DNA of 64,000 bases from Paenibacillus sp. Lineage in GTDB: Bacteria > Bacillota > Bacilli > Paenibacillales > Paenibacillaceae. The notes under the pieces are model-generated. The model was not told where the DNA came from. It worked only from the letters and a program-made list of their open reading frames with translations, and ran no database searches. The stretch is taken from assembly GCA_023512345.1 (NCBI GenBank), contig JAILZT010000006.1, positions 186,001 through 250,000 on the forward strand. Reading direction: 5' to 3'. A program made the position numbers and the translations under genes. Positions within the stretch are counted from its first letter, which is position 1. Every line of letters begins with the position of its first letter. Of this stretch, positions 1 to 7,141 are shown piece by piece.

Positions 1-921
1 TTTTTGATTGATTTTGTCGATATCATTCACGTGTCCGATAAGTGTATTCAGGGTTAGACTACATCCTGATGATAGAGTGCGTGCCACTCCGCTAAAACCG
101 CAGGGAACTTTGTTTACCGGATATTGCGGCAGTTCCACGAGCTCCGACAACGGCATTTGCCCAAAACGATCAGGGTACGCAAGGGAAGTATTTGCCCCAA
201 ATACCACCTCAAAATCAACAATAGGTGCGATTCTACCCCCATCTGACGTAAAGGACAAATAGAAATGACCGCTCGTAATTTCGCTAACCTGCGCGTCATC
301 GTTAGTACTTGACCGCAGCTTGTAGAAGGGAATACCGTTCTCCAGGTTATATACTTCCATCCAGCTGCGGAGTAGGTTACCTATTTCCTTATAGCCGCTG
401 TTCTCGACTCCAAAGGGCAATATTTCTGGCAAGCCATCGAGGAGCTCAAACTCTATATCCTGCTCACCGATATTCACAATTTCTATCCGCCGTACCAATG
501 CAGCATAATCATCATTAGGCAGGTTGAAATAGTGAATCATTGTCTTCAGTCCGTGGCCCGCATGGCTTTCCTCAATCGTTAATCCGTTCGAAAGAATGGT
601 CATGGTCCGCTTCGCTTCTGAATCTGGACGTGCCGATTGGAAGGGCTCATAGATTTCCTGCTTGCCTTTGATTTTGATAAAGGTGCGGAATCCGGTATCC
701 GCAACGTTCTTGTACGAAATGTTAGCCGGAGAGAACTCCATAATTGGAGAGTTCTTATCCCGTACACCGAAGCTGCTAATCCCTTGTCCCCGGTTCACAT
801 AGAAGGTCCACATTGGAATGCCTTTTAGACCGGCAAGTCCCGGTAGAAAGCTGGCGAATGGCTTACCTTCATCAAATCCTTCGATTACAAATTTCCCTGC
901 ATCAAAAAAATAATTAGTCAT
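1..921 (-). CDS. Large glycoside phosphorylase (cellobiose-phosphorylase-like), N-terminal part
   Basis: The frame is open from the ATG at 919-921 to the window edge, giving the first 307 residues of a longer protein. A GGGAGG ribosome site lies just upstream. The start MTNYFFDAGKF, the block GLKGIPMWTFYVNRGQG and the block GNLLRSWMEVYNLENG resemble the N-terminal beta-sandwich of the roughly 1100-residue phosphorylases annotated as cellobiose phosphorylase in Paenibacillus. These reversibly split beta-glucosides or beta-glucans with phosphate to release glucose-1-phosphate. The catalytic domain is outside the window, so GH94, GH149 and GH161 cannot be told apart. There is no signal peptide, so it should be cytoplasmic. 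It follows the GH30 gene after 25 bp and is probably co-transcribed with it. Confidence 0.7.
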   Translation of the reverse strand, partial: MTNYFFDAGKFVIEGFDEGKPFASFLPGLAGLKGIPMWTFYVNRGQGISSFGVRDKNSPIMEFSPANISYKNVADTGFRTFIKIKGKQEIYEPFQSARPDSEAKRTMTILSNGLTIEESHAGHGLKTMIHYFNLPNDDYAALVRRIEIVNIGEQDIEFELLDGLPEILPFGVENSGYKEIGNLLRSWMEVYNLENGIPFYKLRSSTNDDAQVSEITSGHFYLSFTSDGGRIAPIVDFEVVFGANTSLAYPDRFGQMPLSELVELPQYPVNKVPCGFSGVARTLSSGCSLTLNTLIGHVNDIDKINQK

Positions 922-946
922 AAGTACAGTCCTCCCAGACGGTTAA

Positions 947-2287
947 TTATTCAGAAATCACATGGGTAATGATAGAGTGCGGAGGCAAATGCGATTCAGC
1001 AACATTACCATTAAGCTGTAAAGTCACGGAACGCGACTCATCACTTTCATTCATCAGCACTAGAGCAAGGCTTCCATCCGGATTTCTGAAGGCTGTGGAC
1101 AAAATACCCTCTACCTGTGAAGTCAGCCCTATTCGTACCGCACCGGGTGCAATATACTTGCTGAAATGGCCGATATAATAATAGGAACTGTTATAGTGGA
1201 CTTCATCTGTAGTTGTATCCGCAATAATCGGAGCATCACATAGATTACCTACATGATTCGGGCCCCCAGTCTCATCCAGCACCAGATTCCAGTCCAAATA
1301 TCCTTCCGTCCATTGATTGAGGTCACCGATCATATTCCGGCCGTATCGCTCACCAGTGAACCATTCACCTAGCTTGACACCGCCCTCCTGACAGCCTTCC
1401 GTGAATAGTAAATGCTTATCTGGAAACAGCTCATGCACTTGCCCAACCTTCTCAAACTCCTCACCGCCGTACCAGTGGATACCCGTTCCCCATACGTACT
1501 TCGCCGCCTCCGGATCCGATAGAACGACTGAGGCACGCTCGACCATAATGTCGCGGTTGTGATCCCAGATTACAATGTTGACTGCGTCTAACCCTGCCTC
1601 ATGCATAACCGGACCCAAATGATTTTTCACAAAATCCCGCTCCTGCTCAGCCGTGTATTCGCAGGAATCCCATACCTGAACAGCGGCTGGCTCATTTTGT
1701 ACGGATACTGCCCAGATCGGCACGCCTTCTTTTCCGTAAGCATCAATGAACTTGGTATAATAACGCGCCCATGCGTCGGCATATTCAGGCAATAACGTAC
1801 CCCCGTTATTCATTTCTCCGTTGCTTTTCATCCATGCTGGAGGGCTCCATGGAGAAGCTAGCATCGTAAATTCACCGCCTCTTACTTCCATCGCATCTTT
1901 AATCAATGGCAGCACCCACTTGTGATCATGAGAAATATCAAAAGTAGCCAGCTCCTTATCGTTGTCTTCCACATACGTAAAGTTGCCTAGCGAAAAATCA
2001 CAGCTGTGAATATGTACTCTGCCCATGCTGTAGCCCAATCCCTCAACCGGATGAAAATAGCGATGGATGATTTCCGCCCGCTTTTCCGGGCTCATCCGGG
2101 ATAGCGTATAAGCAGCAGATTCGGTGAATGCCCCTCCAAATCCAAGCATGGTTTGATAGCTAACCTCCGGTTGCAGGATGATCTGGGCTTGCTGCCCTTC
2201 AGCTTTTGCAGTAAAGTCCAACCCTTGCTGCGGGCTTAATCTTTCCCCTGAATCTTTTGCTGTTACAATCGTTTGTACCTTGGCCAT
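947..2287 (-). CDS. GH30 family glycosidase (glucosylceramidase-like), cytoplasmic
   Basis: This 446-residue protein has the GH30 pattern. The acid/base glutamate lies in the NEP motif (E199) and the likely nucleophile in FTEGC (E297). Upstream are the blocks GFGGAFTESAAY (about 49-60) and SPWSPPAWMKSNGEM (about 145-159), which are typical of the glucosylceramidase/beta-1,6-glucosidase branch. A C-terminal beta-domain ends the protein. No signal peptide is present, so it should act on imported beta-glucosides. The ATG is preceded by AAAGGAGC. The gene lies between a LacI-type regulator with a palindromic operator and the phosphorylase gene, which suggests that regulator controls it. The exact linkage (beta-1,3, beta-1,6 or a plant glucoside) cannot be read from sequence. 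Confidence 0.85.
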   Translation of the reverse strand: MAKVQTIVTAKDSGERLSPQQGLDFTAKAEGQQAQIILQPEVSYQTMLGFGGAFTESAAYTLSRMSPEKRAEIIHRYFHPVEGLGYSMGRVHIHSCDFSLGNFTYVEDNDKELATFDISHDHKWVLPLIKDAMEVRGGEFTMLASPWSPPAWMKSNGEMNNGGTLLPEYADAWARYYTKFIDAYGKEGVPIWAVSVQNEPAAVQVWDSCEYTAEQERDFVKNHLGPVMHEAGLDAVNIVIWDHNRDIMVERASVVLSDPEAAKYVWGTGIHWYGGEEFEKVGQVHELFPDKHLLFTEGCQEGGVKLGEWFTGERYGRNMIGDLNQWTEGYLDWNLVLDETGGPNHVGNLCDAPIIADTTTDEVHYNSSYYYIGHFSKYIAPGAVRIGLTSQVEGILSTAFRNPDGSLALVLMNESDESRSVTLQLNGNVAESHLPPHSIITHVISE

Positions 2288-2313
2288 TTGTAGTCAGCTC
2301 CTTTGTTTTAGTA

Positions 2314-2335
2314 AAATCGAAACCGGTTTCGATTT
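2314..2335. promoter_or_regulatory. LacI-family operator (22-bp perfect palindrome)
   Basis: A perfect palindrome with core ATCGAAACCGGTTTCGAT, extended by AA/TT on its two sides, lies 27 bp upstream of the GH30 start. The central CG step and the dyad fit a LacI/GalR-family site. The neighbouring regulator gene is the obvious candidate to bind it. It could also be read by CcpA, but the core departs from the usual cre pattern. Confidence 0.7.
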
Positions 2336-2399
2336 GTTTCAAAAAAATTTATCTCTTTCTTAACATTTCCTTCGGCTGCCCAAAGGCGCATTTGTAACT

Positions 2400-3422
2400 C
2401 TAGCGCCCCATTGCCGCAGGAGGTGAACATGAATCCCTTACGATAACTTTTGTAGGCAGAACTAATGCTTGATGTTCACTTTGCGACCCATTGATAGTGT
2501 CAAAAAGAATCTCCGCCGCTCGGCTTCCCAGCAGTGCTGTATCCTGACGAACGGTAGTTAAGGCCGGTGTAACATACTTCGCCAGATCCACATCGTCATA
2601 TCCCATAATAGAGATATCATCTGGGACACTTAGTCCGCTGTCTTTGACCGCCATCATAGCTCCAAGTGCAAGTAAGTCACCTGATGCAAAGACTGCCGTC
2701 GGTCGTTCAGGAAGTTGCAACAGCTGCTTCATCGCCTCATAACCGCTCTCTAGCGTATAGAATTCACCAGTCACGATGTACGAATCATGCCGCACCAAAT
2801 CCCATTGTTCCAAGGCCTGCTCATATCCTAATTGACGCCTGCTTCCCGGAAAAGTATTCATACCGCCCGAGATGTGTGCGATCTTGCGGTGGCCTAGAGA
2901 TACCAGATATTCCATGGCCTGAAGAGCGCCCGCTGAATTATCCGAGCAAACCGTATGGGACTGCGTGGTCTCAAAGTCCATAATGACTGTGGGAATATTA
3001 CTATCCAGCAGCTCTTGGAAATAAGGGTCTGTGTAATCTGACAAAAAGACAACCACCCCATCAACACCACGAGTTCGACAATTTTCCAGATAACCGCTTT
3101 GCTTCCCACCCACATCCTTGGAGATAAACATGAGGTCATACCCTTTGGAAACTGCAACCTGCTTAAAGCTCTCAATCACCGCACTGAAAAAAGGGTGTCT
3201 AATACCAGCTCCCGTAGTCTCCACAAACAGGATTCCAATGGTCCATGATTTCTTCGTGGTCAGCGTTCGGGCATGTGCGTTGGGTATATACCCCATTTCC
3301 TGAGCTGTTCTGAGTATATCCTGGCGGGTCTTCTCTCTAACATCCGAGTAATTATTGAAAGCTTTGGATACGGTTGTTGGTGAGTAACCGGTTTTTTTAG
3401 CGATGTCGTATATAGTGGTCAA
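2400..3422 (-). CDS. LacI-family transcriptional regulator
   Basis: The protein has 340 residues, the normal LacI length. The N-terminus [20 protein letters not shown] is a textbook LacI helix-turn-helix followed by the hinge helix (about residues 45-60). The rest is a periplasmic-binding-protein-like sensor domain with the blocks [21 protein letters not shown] and [21 protein letters not shown]. The start codon is TTG (bases 3420-3422), chosen because AGAGGTG precedes it and the HTH begins there. It is transcribed toward the GH30 and phosphorylase genes. The palindrome at 2314-2335 sits between regulator and GH30, so local control by an oligosaccharide-type ligand is inferred. Confidence 0.9.
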   Translation of the reverse strand: MTTIYDIAKKTGYSPTTVSKAFNNYSDVREKTRQDILRTAQEMGYIPNAHARTLTTKKSWTIGILFVETTGAGIRHPFFSAVIESFKQVAVSKGYDLMFISKDVGGKQSGYLENCRTRGVDGVVVFLSDYTDPYFQELLDSNIPTVIMDFETTQSHTVCSDNSAGALQAMEYLVSLGHRKIAHISGGMNTFPGSRRQLGYEQALEQWDLVRHDSYIVTGEFYTLESGYEAMKQLLQLPERPTAVFASGDLLALGAMMAVKDSGLSVPDDISIMGYDDVDLAKYVTPALTTVRQDTALLGSRAAEILFDTINGSQSEHQALVLPTKVIVRDSCSPPAAMGR

Positions 3423-3475
3423 TCCGGTACACCTCTGCCCTTAGAGAATGAAAGCCCTTACTATTCACTGCCATT

Positions 3476-3991
3476 CTAACGTCTTTCTGCAACATCGTCC
3501 AGCATAAAATATCTTTGAACAACCGGCAAGAGCGTAACTACTTGAATAAACAGTCCCAGACTCATATAAAATACATGAACAATCCCAACCGCGTTCATGA
3601 TATAAGTCTCCACCATAATCCAGATAATTTGTCCAAAGCCAATGTATAGTGAAAACGCCCATGAATGATGCAGCTCTTTAAAAGGATTCAACCTGTCGGC
3701 GAATTTCCACTCCGGTCTTTGGACCAAGCCATACAGCACCAGCATAGGCAGCAACCCAAAAACAACAAACAGCAAAATACCGGGCAGCAGAAAGTTGGTA
3801 AAGGGGCCTTTTTCCAACATCGAGAGTGGCATACCTATCAGGTCTCCACTAGGATCGATAATGAGTACTATCCCTCCCCCTATGGCTCCCAAACCTAAAA
3901 AAGCTTGAAGAATATACAGTAGCAATGCAGCAAATGGTCGTTTGTTTTCTTGTTGCAGCGTGGTTCGGGAAGGGCTTGGTGATTGTTCCAT
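3476..3991 (-). CDS. Putative four-segment membrane protein, unknown function
   Basis: The 171-residue protein has a short polar N-terminus (about residues 1-20) and then four hydrophobic stretches, roughly at 22-45, 68-92, 110-130 and 135-160. GGGG lies about eight bases upstream of the ATG. No enzymatic motif is visible, and I do not recognise the family beyond a general bacterial integral-membrane protein. It is separated from the LacI regulator by about 50 bp and may be an independent unit. Confidence 0.6.
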   Translation of the reverse strand: MEQSPSPSRTTLQQENKRPFAALLLYILQAFLGLGAIGGGIVLIIDPSGDLIGMPLSMLEKGPFTNFLLPGILLFVVFGLLPMLVLYGLVQRPEWKFADRLNPFKELHHSWAFSLYIGFGQIIWIMVETYIMNAVGIVHVFYMSLGLFIQVVTLLPVVQRYFMLDDVAERR

Positions 3992-4238
3992 TTCTTTTTC
4001 CCCATTTCCATTTAAGACTATATTCTTAGCACGACAGGACTTTTTTTATTTTACATTAATTCCCTATCGTGCGCCGAGACACATATCACATTTATGGAAA
4101 TCTGCGAGGTTGCTTGGGATGTGAACGGTAGAAATTTACGTTATACTTGAACCAAGAATGAATACTATCGGGACACTTCCACAACAATAAATAAAAACGA
4201 GGTGAATAGGACGCGGGCAGTCATCAGCCCATCCGAAC

Positions 4239-5123
4239 ATGCTTATGACAGATATCCAACTGCCTCCATCCAAGCCATGCGCATACTGCCTGCAAAATAA
4301 ACCTCTTACCGAATTTCGGCGCCGTACCGGGAAACGTTCTAAGGGCCAGTCACGTCGAGGAGCCTGTCGCGACTGCCGTAAGCAAAGTGCGGCGGAGTCC
4401 CGTAAAGTACTGCATACACCGTCCTCTTCAATTCTATTAGCACAGCCATCGCCGGGACGTTCCCGCAGCAATACAGCAGACCCGGCATTGCCTGAAGTAC
4501 AGCATAGCTCCGAGGGGGCGATGCTGGGTGTAGACGTGCGCCTGGGTTCCGGCCAGGATACAGGCGCGGGTCTGCGTTCCGGGCAGGACACAGGCGCGGG
4601 TCTGCGTTCCGGGCAGGACACAGGCGCGGGTCTGCGTTCCGGGCAGGAACGACAAGGCTCGATTGTCAGCCCTAAGGGTCGTCGACAAGGAGCGCGACAA
4701 GGATCAGAGCCCCGGCGGCCTTACACTCATCCGAGAGGTCCGAAGCCTGATCCCCATGATAGCACTGCACTTATCCCATCTGCCCAGGGAATGATTCTGA
4801 TGCGGGGCCATAGCGACAAGGGCCGGCGTTGGCATCAGGAGATTGATTTGGAGCTGGCGATTATACTAGTGAAAGAAAATGCCGCCGTTGTTGTGAACCG
4901 CCGAACGATCCGCCGGCTGTACAGCAATAGGGACTTTCGCAGTTATATTTTGACGCGGGATCAGTACATCTGTCATTTCTGCGGCTTATACGGGGATACC
5001 ATTGACCATTTGCTGCCGCGTGCCAAGGGCGGACACACCACCCCTGTGAATTGTGTCTGTGCATGCAATCTATGCAACCAGACCAAAGCTGACCAATATG
5101 TCGAAGAGTTCATGGGCCGGTAG
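4239..5123 (+). CDS. HNH endonuclease-like protein with N-terminal zinc finger and repeat linker
   Basis: This 294-residue protein has two probable metal-binding modules. The N-terminal one is C14-x2-C17 paired with C43-x2-C46. The C-terminal one (about 233-294) is an HNH fold: CHFC (245-248), IDHLLPRAKGG with D256/H257, and a closing CNLC pair (C276, C279). Between them is a basic, low-complexity linker carrying a ten-residue repeat (DTGAGLRSGQ). HNH proteins of this type cut or nick DNA; the target is unknown. No in-frame start exists upstream because a stop lies at 4203-4205, and the ATG at 4239 has no convincing ribosome site, so expression may be weak. No methyltransferase or helicase gene is adjacent, so a restriction role is not supported. 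Confidence 0.75.
   Translation: MLMTDIQLPPSKPCAYCLQNKPLTEFRRRTGKRSKGQSRRGACRDCRKQSAAESRKVLHTPSSSILLAQPSPGRSRSNTADPALPEVQHSSEGAMLGVDVRLGSGQDTGAGLRSGQDTGAGLRSGQDTGAGLRSGQERQGSIVSPKGRRQGARQGSEPRRPYTHPRGPKPDPHDSTALIPSAQGMILMRGHSDKGRRWHQEIDLELAIILVKENAAVVVNRRTIRRLYSNRDFRSYILTRDQYICHFCGLYGDTIDHLLPRAKGGHTTPVNCVCACNLCNQTKADQYVEEFMGR
4541..4649 (+). repeat. In-frame 30-bp minisatellite inside the HNH gene
   Basis: Copies of a 30-bp unit begin at 4561, 4591 and 4621. The first two are identical and the third diverges only in its last two bases. A degenerate 20-bp part copy lies at 4541-4560. Each unit adds ten residues to the linker without breaking the frame. Near identity suggests recent expansion by slippage or unequal recombination, so the copy number is likely to vary between strains. 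Confidence 0.92.
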
Positions 5124-5140
5124 ACAGTTGCGGCATCGTG

Positions 5141-5297
5141 CACATTAAACACTAACCAGTACGTATGGCACGCTAAACACTGACCAGTACGCAGGGCGCA
5201 CGCTAAACACTAACCAGTACGGCATCGACATACTAAAGACTAACCAGTATGGCATGGCGCACGCTAAACACTAACCAGTACGATATCGACACACTAA
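5141..5297. repeat. Direct-repeat array, 23-bp unit at about 30-bp period
   Basis: Five copies start at 5141, 5169, 5199, 5229 and 5260, with a truncated sixth near 5290. The consensus is CACGCTAAACACTAACC followed by AGTACG. The third and fifth copies are identical; the others differ by one to four bases. The gaps are only 5-8 bp and include recurring GGCATCGA and GGCATGGCG-like pieces. The array lies between the HNH stop codon and the hairpin at 5332-5402, so it would be in that gene's 3' untranslated region. Stop codons occur throughout. No function is recognised. Confidence 0.9.
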
Positions 5298-5331
5298 CCT
5301 TCCGTTCCGTACCTCCCCAGTAGAATAGACA

Positions 5332-5402
5332 AAAAAACAGCAACGGCGCTCCCCCCTCTGTCCATAAGACAAGGGTATAACTAGGCACCGATGCTGTTTT
5401 TT
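5332..5402 (+). terminator. Long imperfect hairpin, probable terminator of the HNH transcript
   Basis: AAAAAACAGCA near 5332 pairs with TGCTGTTTTTT ending near 5402. Past one mismatch the stem continues with CGG and GC pairs, and a second small hairpin sits in the loop around 5355-5377. A T-run closes the plus-strand side, which fits an intrinsic terminator, but the loop is long for a simple one. Confidence 0.6.
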
Positions 5403-5406
5403 ATAG

Positions 5407-5596
5407 TTTAGAGGGAAAATCTCCCTATAAATAACTCAAATACACCTATTTTCACGCATTAGTGGGAAATACTCCCCCTAATTTCATCGAAATCTCCTAA
5501 ATAAGGCCTACACCCCAAGATTAGAGGGAGTTTTTCCCTTTAATTCTTATTTTACGGATAAATTTGTTTATTTAGAGGGAACATTTCCCTCTAAAT
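5407..5596. repeat. Array of four matched short hairpins
   Basis: Four inverted repeats share the form TTTAGAGGGA-N5-TCCCTCTAAA. Their arms lie at 5407-5416/5422-5431, 5458-5467/5473-5482, 5520-5529/5535-5544 and 5570-5580/5586-5596. All have a five-base loop. The first three carry one mismatch each and the last is a perfect 11-bp stem. The centres are 51, 62 and 51 bp apart. The loop sequences differ while the arms are kept, so the pairing itself appears conserved. They could be protein-binding dyads, REP-like elements or RNA hairpins. Confidence 0.85.
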
Positions 5597-5715
5597 TTTG
5601 GGGGAGAGAATTTAAAGGGGTTGAAAAGTCACCAAAACGGTTCGAAGCTTCAACAAAAGACTCAGATTGCCGCTCCTGCTCGCCAGTAAATCTACCAATC
5701 CACCCTAATTTCCCG

Positions 5716-5862
5716 GTGACTTTGACTGTGACTCTTTCTTTTACTAGTTATCCTTACTTAGATCATCTTATTCTACTTTTTCTTACTGTTACTCTTAGAT
5801 TTACTGTTACTGTTACTCCTACTGTTACTGTTACTCTTACTTACTCCTACTTTTACTCTAAC
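5716..5862. repeat. Degenerate hexanucleotide tract (TTACTG/TTACTC)
   Basis: The plus strand is dominated by TTACTG, TTACTC and related steps with few interruptions, for example TTACTGTTACTGTTACTCC. It ends at the 3' side of the downstream minus-strand gene. A 64-codon open frame across it (threonine-valine repeats) is a by-product of the repeat. Bases 5597-5715 between the hairpin array and this tract hold no feature that I can support. Confidence 0.8.
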
Positions 5863-5878
5863 TGGCTCTGGGGCAGAC

Positions 5879-6409
5879 TTATCCCTCTGTTATATTTAGT
5901 TTGTTCCTAAGTGATGTAATGTGTGCTACATGATGTTTGCCGTGCCAGGCATACATACCCACATTGTAATCCAGTGGCAGCGTTTTGCCGGATCCCGGGT
6001 GATGAAAGGTTCTCTTATAATCTTGTGCGCTGAGTGATCTAAGCAGGATTCCCCACCGAGTATGTAGCGCGTCAATTAAAGCCAGGGATATTTGAATGTC
6101 TGCTGTTGAATCGAACAACTCCGCCCATCGGTCCTCATAGTAAGGTCTAATCGTCGGATTCTCCTCCGTTAGCGCCAACTTGAAACGAATGTAACTATTC
6201 ATGTGACTGTCTGCTAAATGATGCACAACCTGCCGGCTGCTCCAGCCTCCCTCACGATAGGGAAGGTCTAGCTGCTCCTTGCTAAGTCCATCAACTGCAG
6301 CTTTTAGTTTTCCCGGAAGCCCTTCAATATCCTGAATCCAAGCTTCACGCTGCTGTTCAGAAATGTCTCCTTCGAATTCAAAGTTGCCTATGGGGTATCT
6401 CTCATCCAT
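5879..6409 (-). CDS. bstA: YfiT/BstA-like DinB-fold protein (putative bacillithiol S-transferase)
   Basis: The product (176 residues from the second ATG) has the DinB four-helix pattern of B. subtilis YfiT. The metal-binding histidines are visible in HHLADSHMNSYIRF (about 64-77) and in YAWHGKHHVAHI near residue 150. The opening YPIGNFEF is typical of the family. Members of this family were described as putative metal-dependent hydrolases and shown to act as bacillithiol S-transferases in Bacillus. I start at 6409 because AAGGAG lies eight bases before that ATG but only two before the alternative ATG at 6415. Confidence 0.85.
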   Translation of the reverse strand: MDERYPIGNFEFEGDISEQQREAWIQDIEGLPGKLKAAVDGLSKEQLDLPYREGGWSSRQVVHHLADSHMNSYIRFKLALTEENPTIRPYYEDRWAELFDSTADIQISLALIDALHTRWGILLRSLSAQDYKRTFHHPGSGKTLPLDYNVGMYAWHGKHHVAHITSLRNKLNITEG

Positions 6410-6474
6410 ATTCATTCTCCTTTACCCGGGGGGATTAAATTGATGGTTCACTTCTCATCCTGGTTTCCTTCAGC

Positions 6475-6675
6475 TTATGCGGGTGCAGTAATATTCTTAA
6501 CCCTTCCAACCTGTCCGTCCGTCAAACGAACCTTAATCCCATGGGGATGGCGGGGAGAGTTTGTCAAAATATCTTTCACTATGCCACGCGTCAGCTTACC
6601 GGTCGCTTGATCCTGTTTCAGCACAATATCAACCGTAAGTCCCGCACGGATGTCTGCTCTTACTTGTCCATTCAA
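6475..6675 (-). CDS. ywbE: YwbE family protein
   Basis: This small protein of 66 residues matches the YwbE family almost throughout: VDIVLKQDQATGKLTRG followed by IVKDILTNSPRHPHGIKVRL and DGQVGRVKNI. The family's function is not established; the fold is thought to be a small beta-barrel. The start is TTG at 6673-6675, supported by AAAGGGG upstream and by the conserved N-terminus MNGQ. It diverges from the yneQ-like gene at 6785. Confidence 0.88.
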   Translation of the reverse strand: MNGQVRADIRAGLTVDIVLKQDQATGKLTRGIVKDILTNSPRHPHGIKVRLTDGQVGRVKNITAPA

Positions 6676-6784
6676 TGTGATTAACCCCTTTCTTTAGCGG
6701 AAGTATATTATTTCTGATATTATACCAAAAGAATGAATAACGTTATAATGAAGCCAACTAATGTATAGATAGGAATGAACAGCG

Positions 6785-7087
6785 ATGGCCTTCGGACTAA
6801 AAAGAGAAGAGTTAAATGCATGGAAAAAAGCGGTCTCGGACGGTGAGATCGCCTTTTTAACTCATTATTGGCTAGACCCGCGTTTTCCCGGTATCACTAC
6901 CGTCACCAAGGTAGGCTGCGCCGACCTTGAACGACTTGCAGCCTGGTGCCTAACGAACGGATTGCCTCCAAAGTATATTCACAATCGTTCACCGTTCCCT
7001 CATTTTGATCTCATCGGCCCCAAACAACCGGAAATCCTTCGACAGGAAGGATTATGGGATCAACTGGAACGGTTTAAGATGCTTTAA
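6785..7087 (+). CDS. yneQ: YneQ-like small protein, unknown function
   Basis: The 100-residue protein begins MAFGLKREELNAWKKAV and contains FLTHYWLDPRFPGITTVTKVGC and PFPHFDLIGPKQPEIL, the pattern I associate with B. subtilis YneQ. No biochemical role is known to me. It is a compact soluble protein with several conserved aromatic and histidine residues. The gene stands alone between divergent ywbE and convergent sdaAA. Confidence 0.75.
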   Translation: MAFGLKREELNAWKKAVSDGEIAFLTHYWLDPRFPGITTVTKVGCADLERLAAWCLTNGLPPKYIHNRSPFPHFDLIGPKQPEILRQEGLWDQLERFKML

Positions 7088-7141
7088 ATTACTTTAACTT
7101 GCTTAAAGATGCTTTAACTTACCTCAGGAAAAAATTGAATT

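Noticed and set aside
4136..4621. 161-codon frame antisense to the HNH gene
   Set aside because: It mirrors the minisatellite, lacks a ribosome site and recognisable domains, and the sense strand encodes clear zinc-finger and HNH motifs.
4239..5123. Restriction-modification or defence island around the HNH gene
   Set aside because: No methyltransferase, specificity subunit, helicase or other defence gene is adjacent; neighbours are a membrane protein and a BstA-like protein.
5141..5297. Possible CRISPR array
   Set aside because: The repeats are 23 bp but the gaps are only 5-8 bp and partly repeated themselves, and no cas gene is present in the window.
5716..5910. 64-codon open frame rich in Thr-Val repeats
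   Set aside because: It is produced by the hexanucleotide tract, has no ribosome site, and overlaps the end of the bstA-like gene on the other strand.
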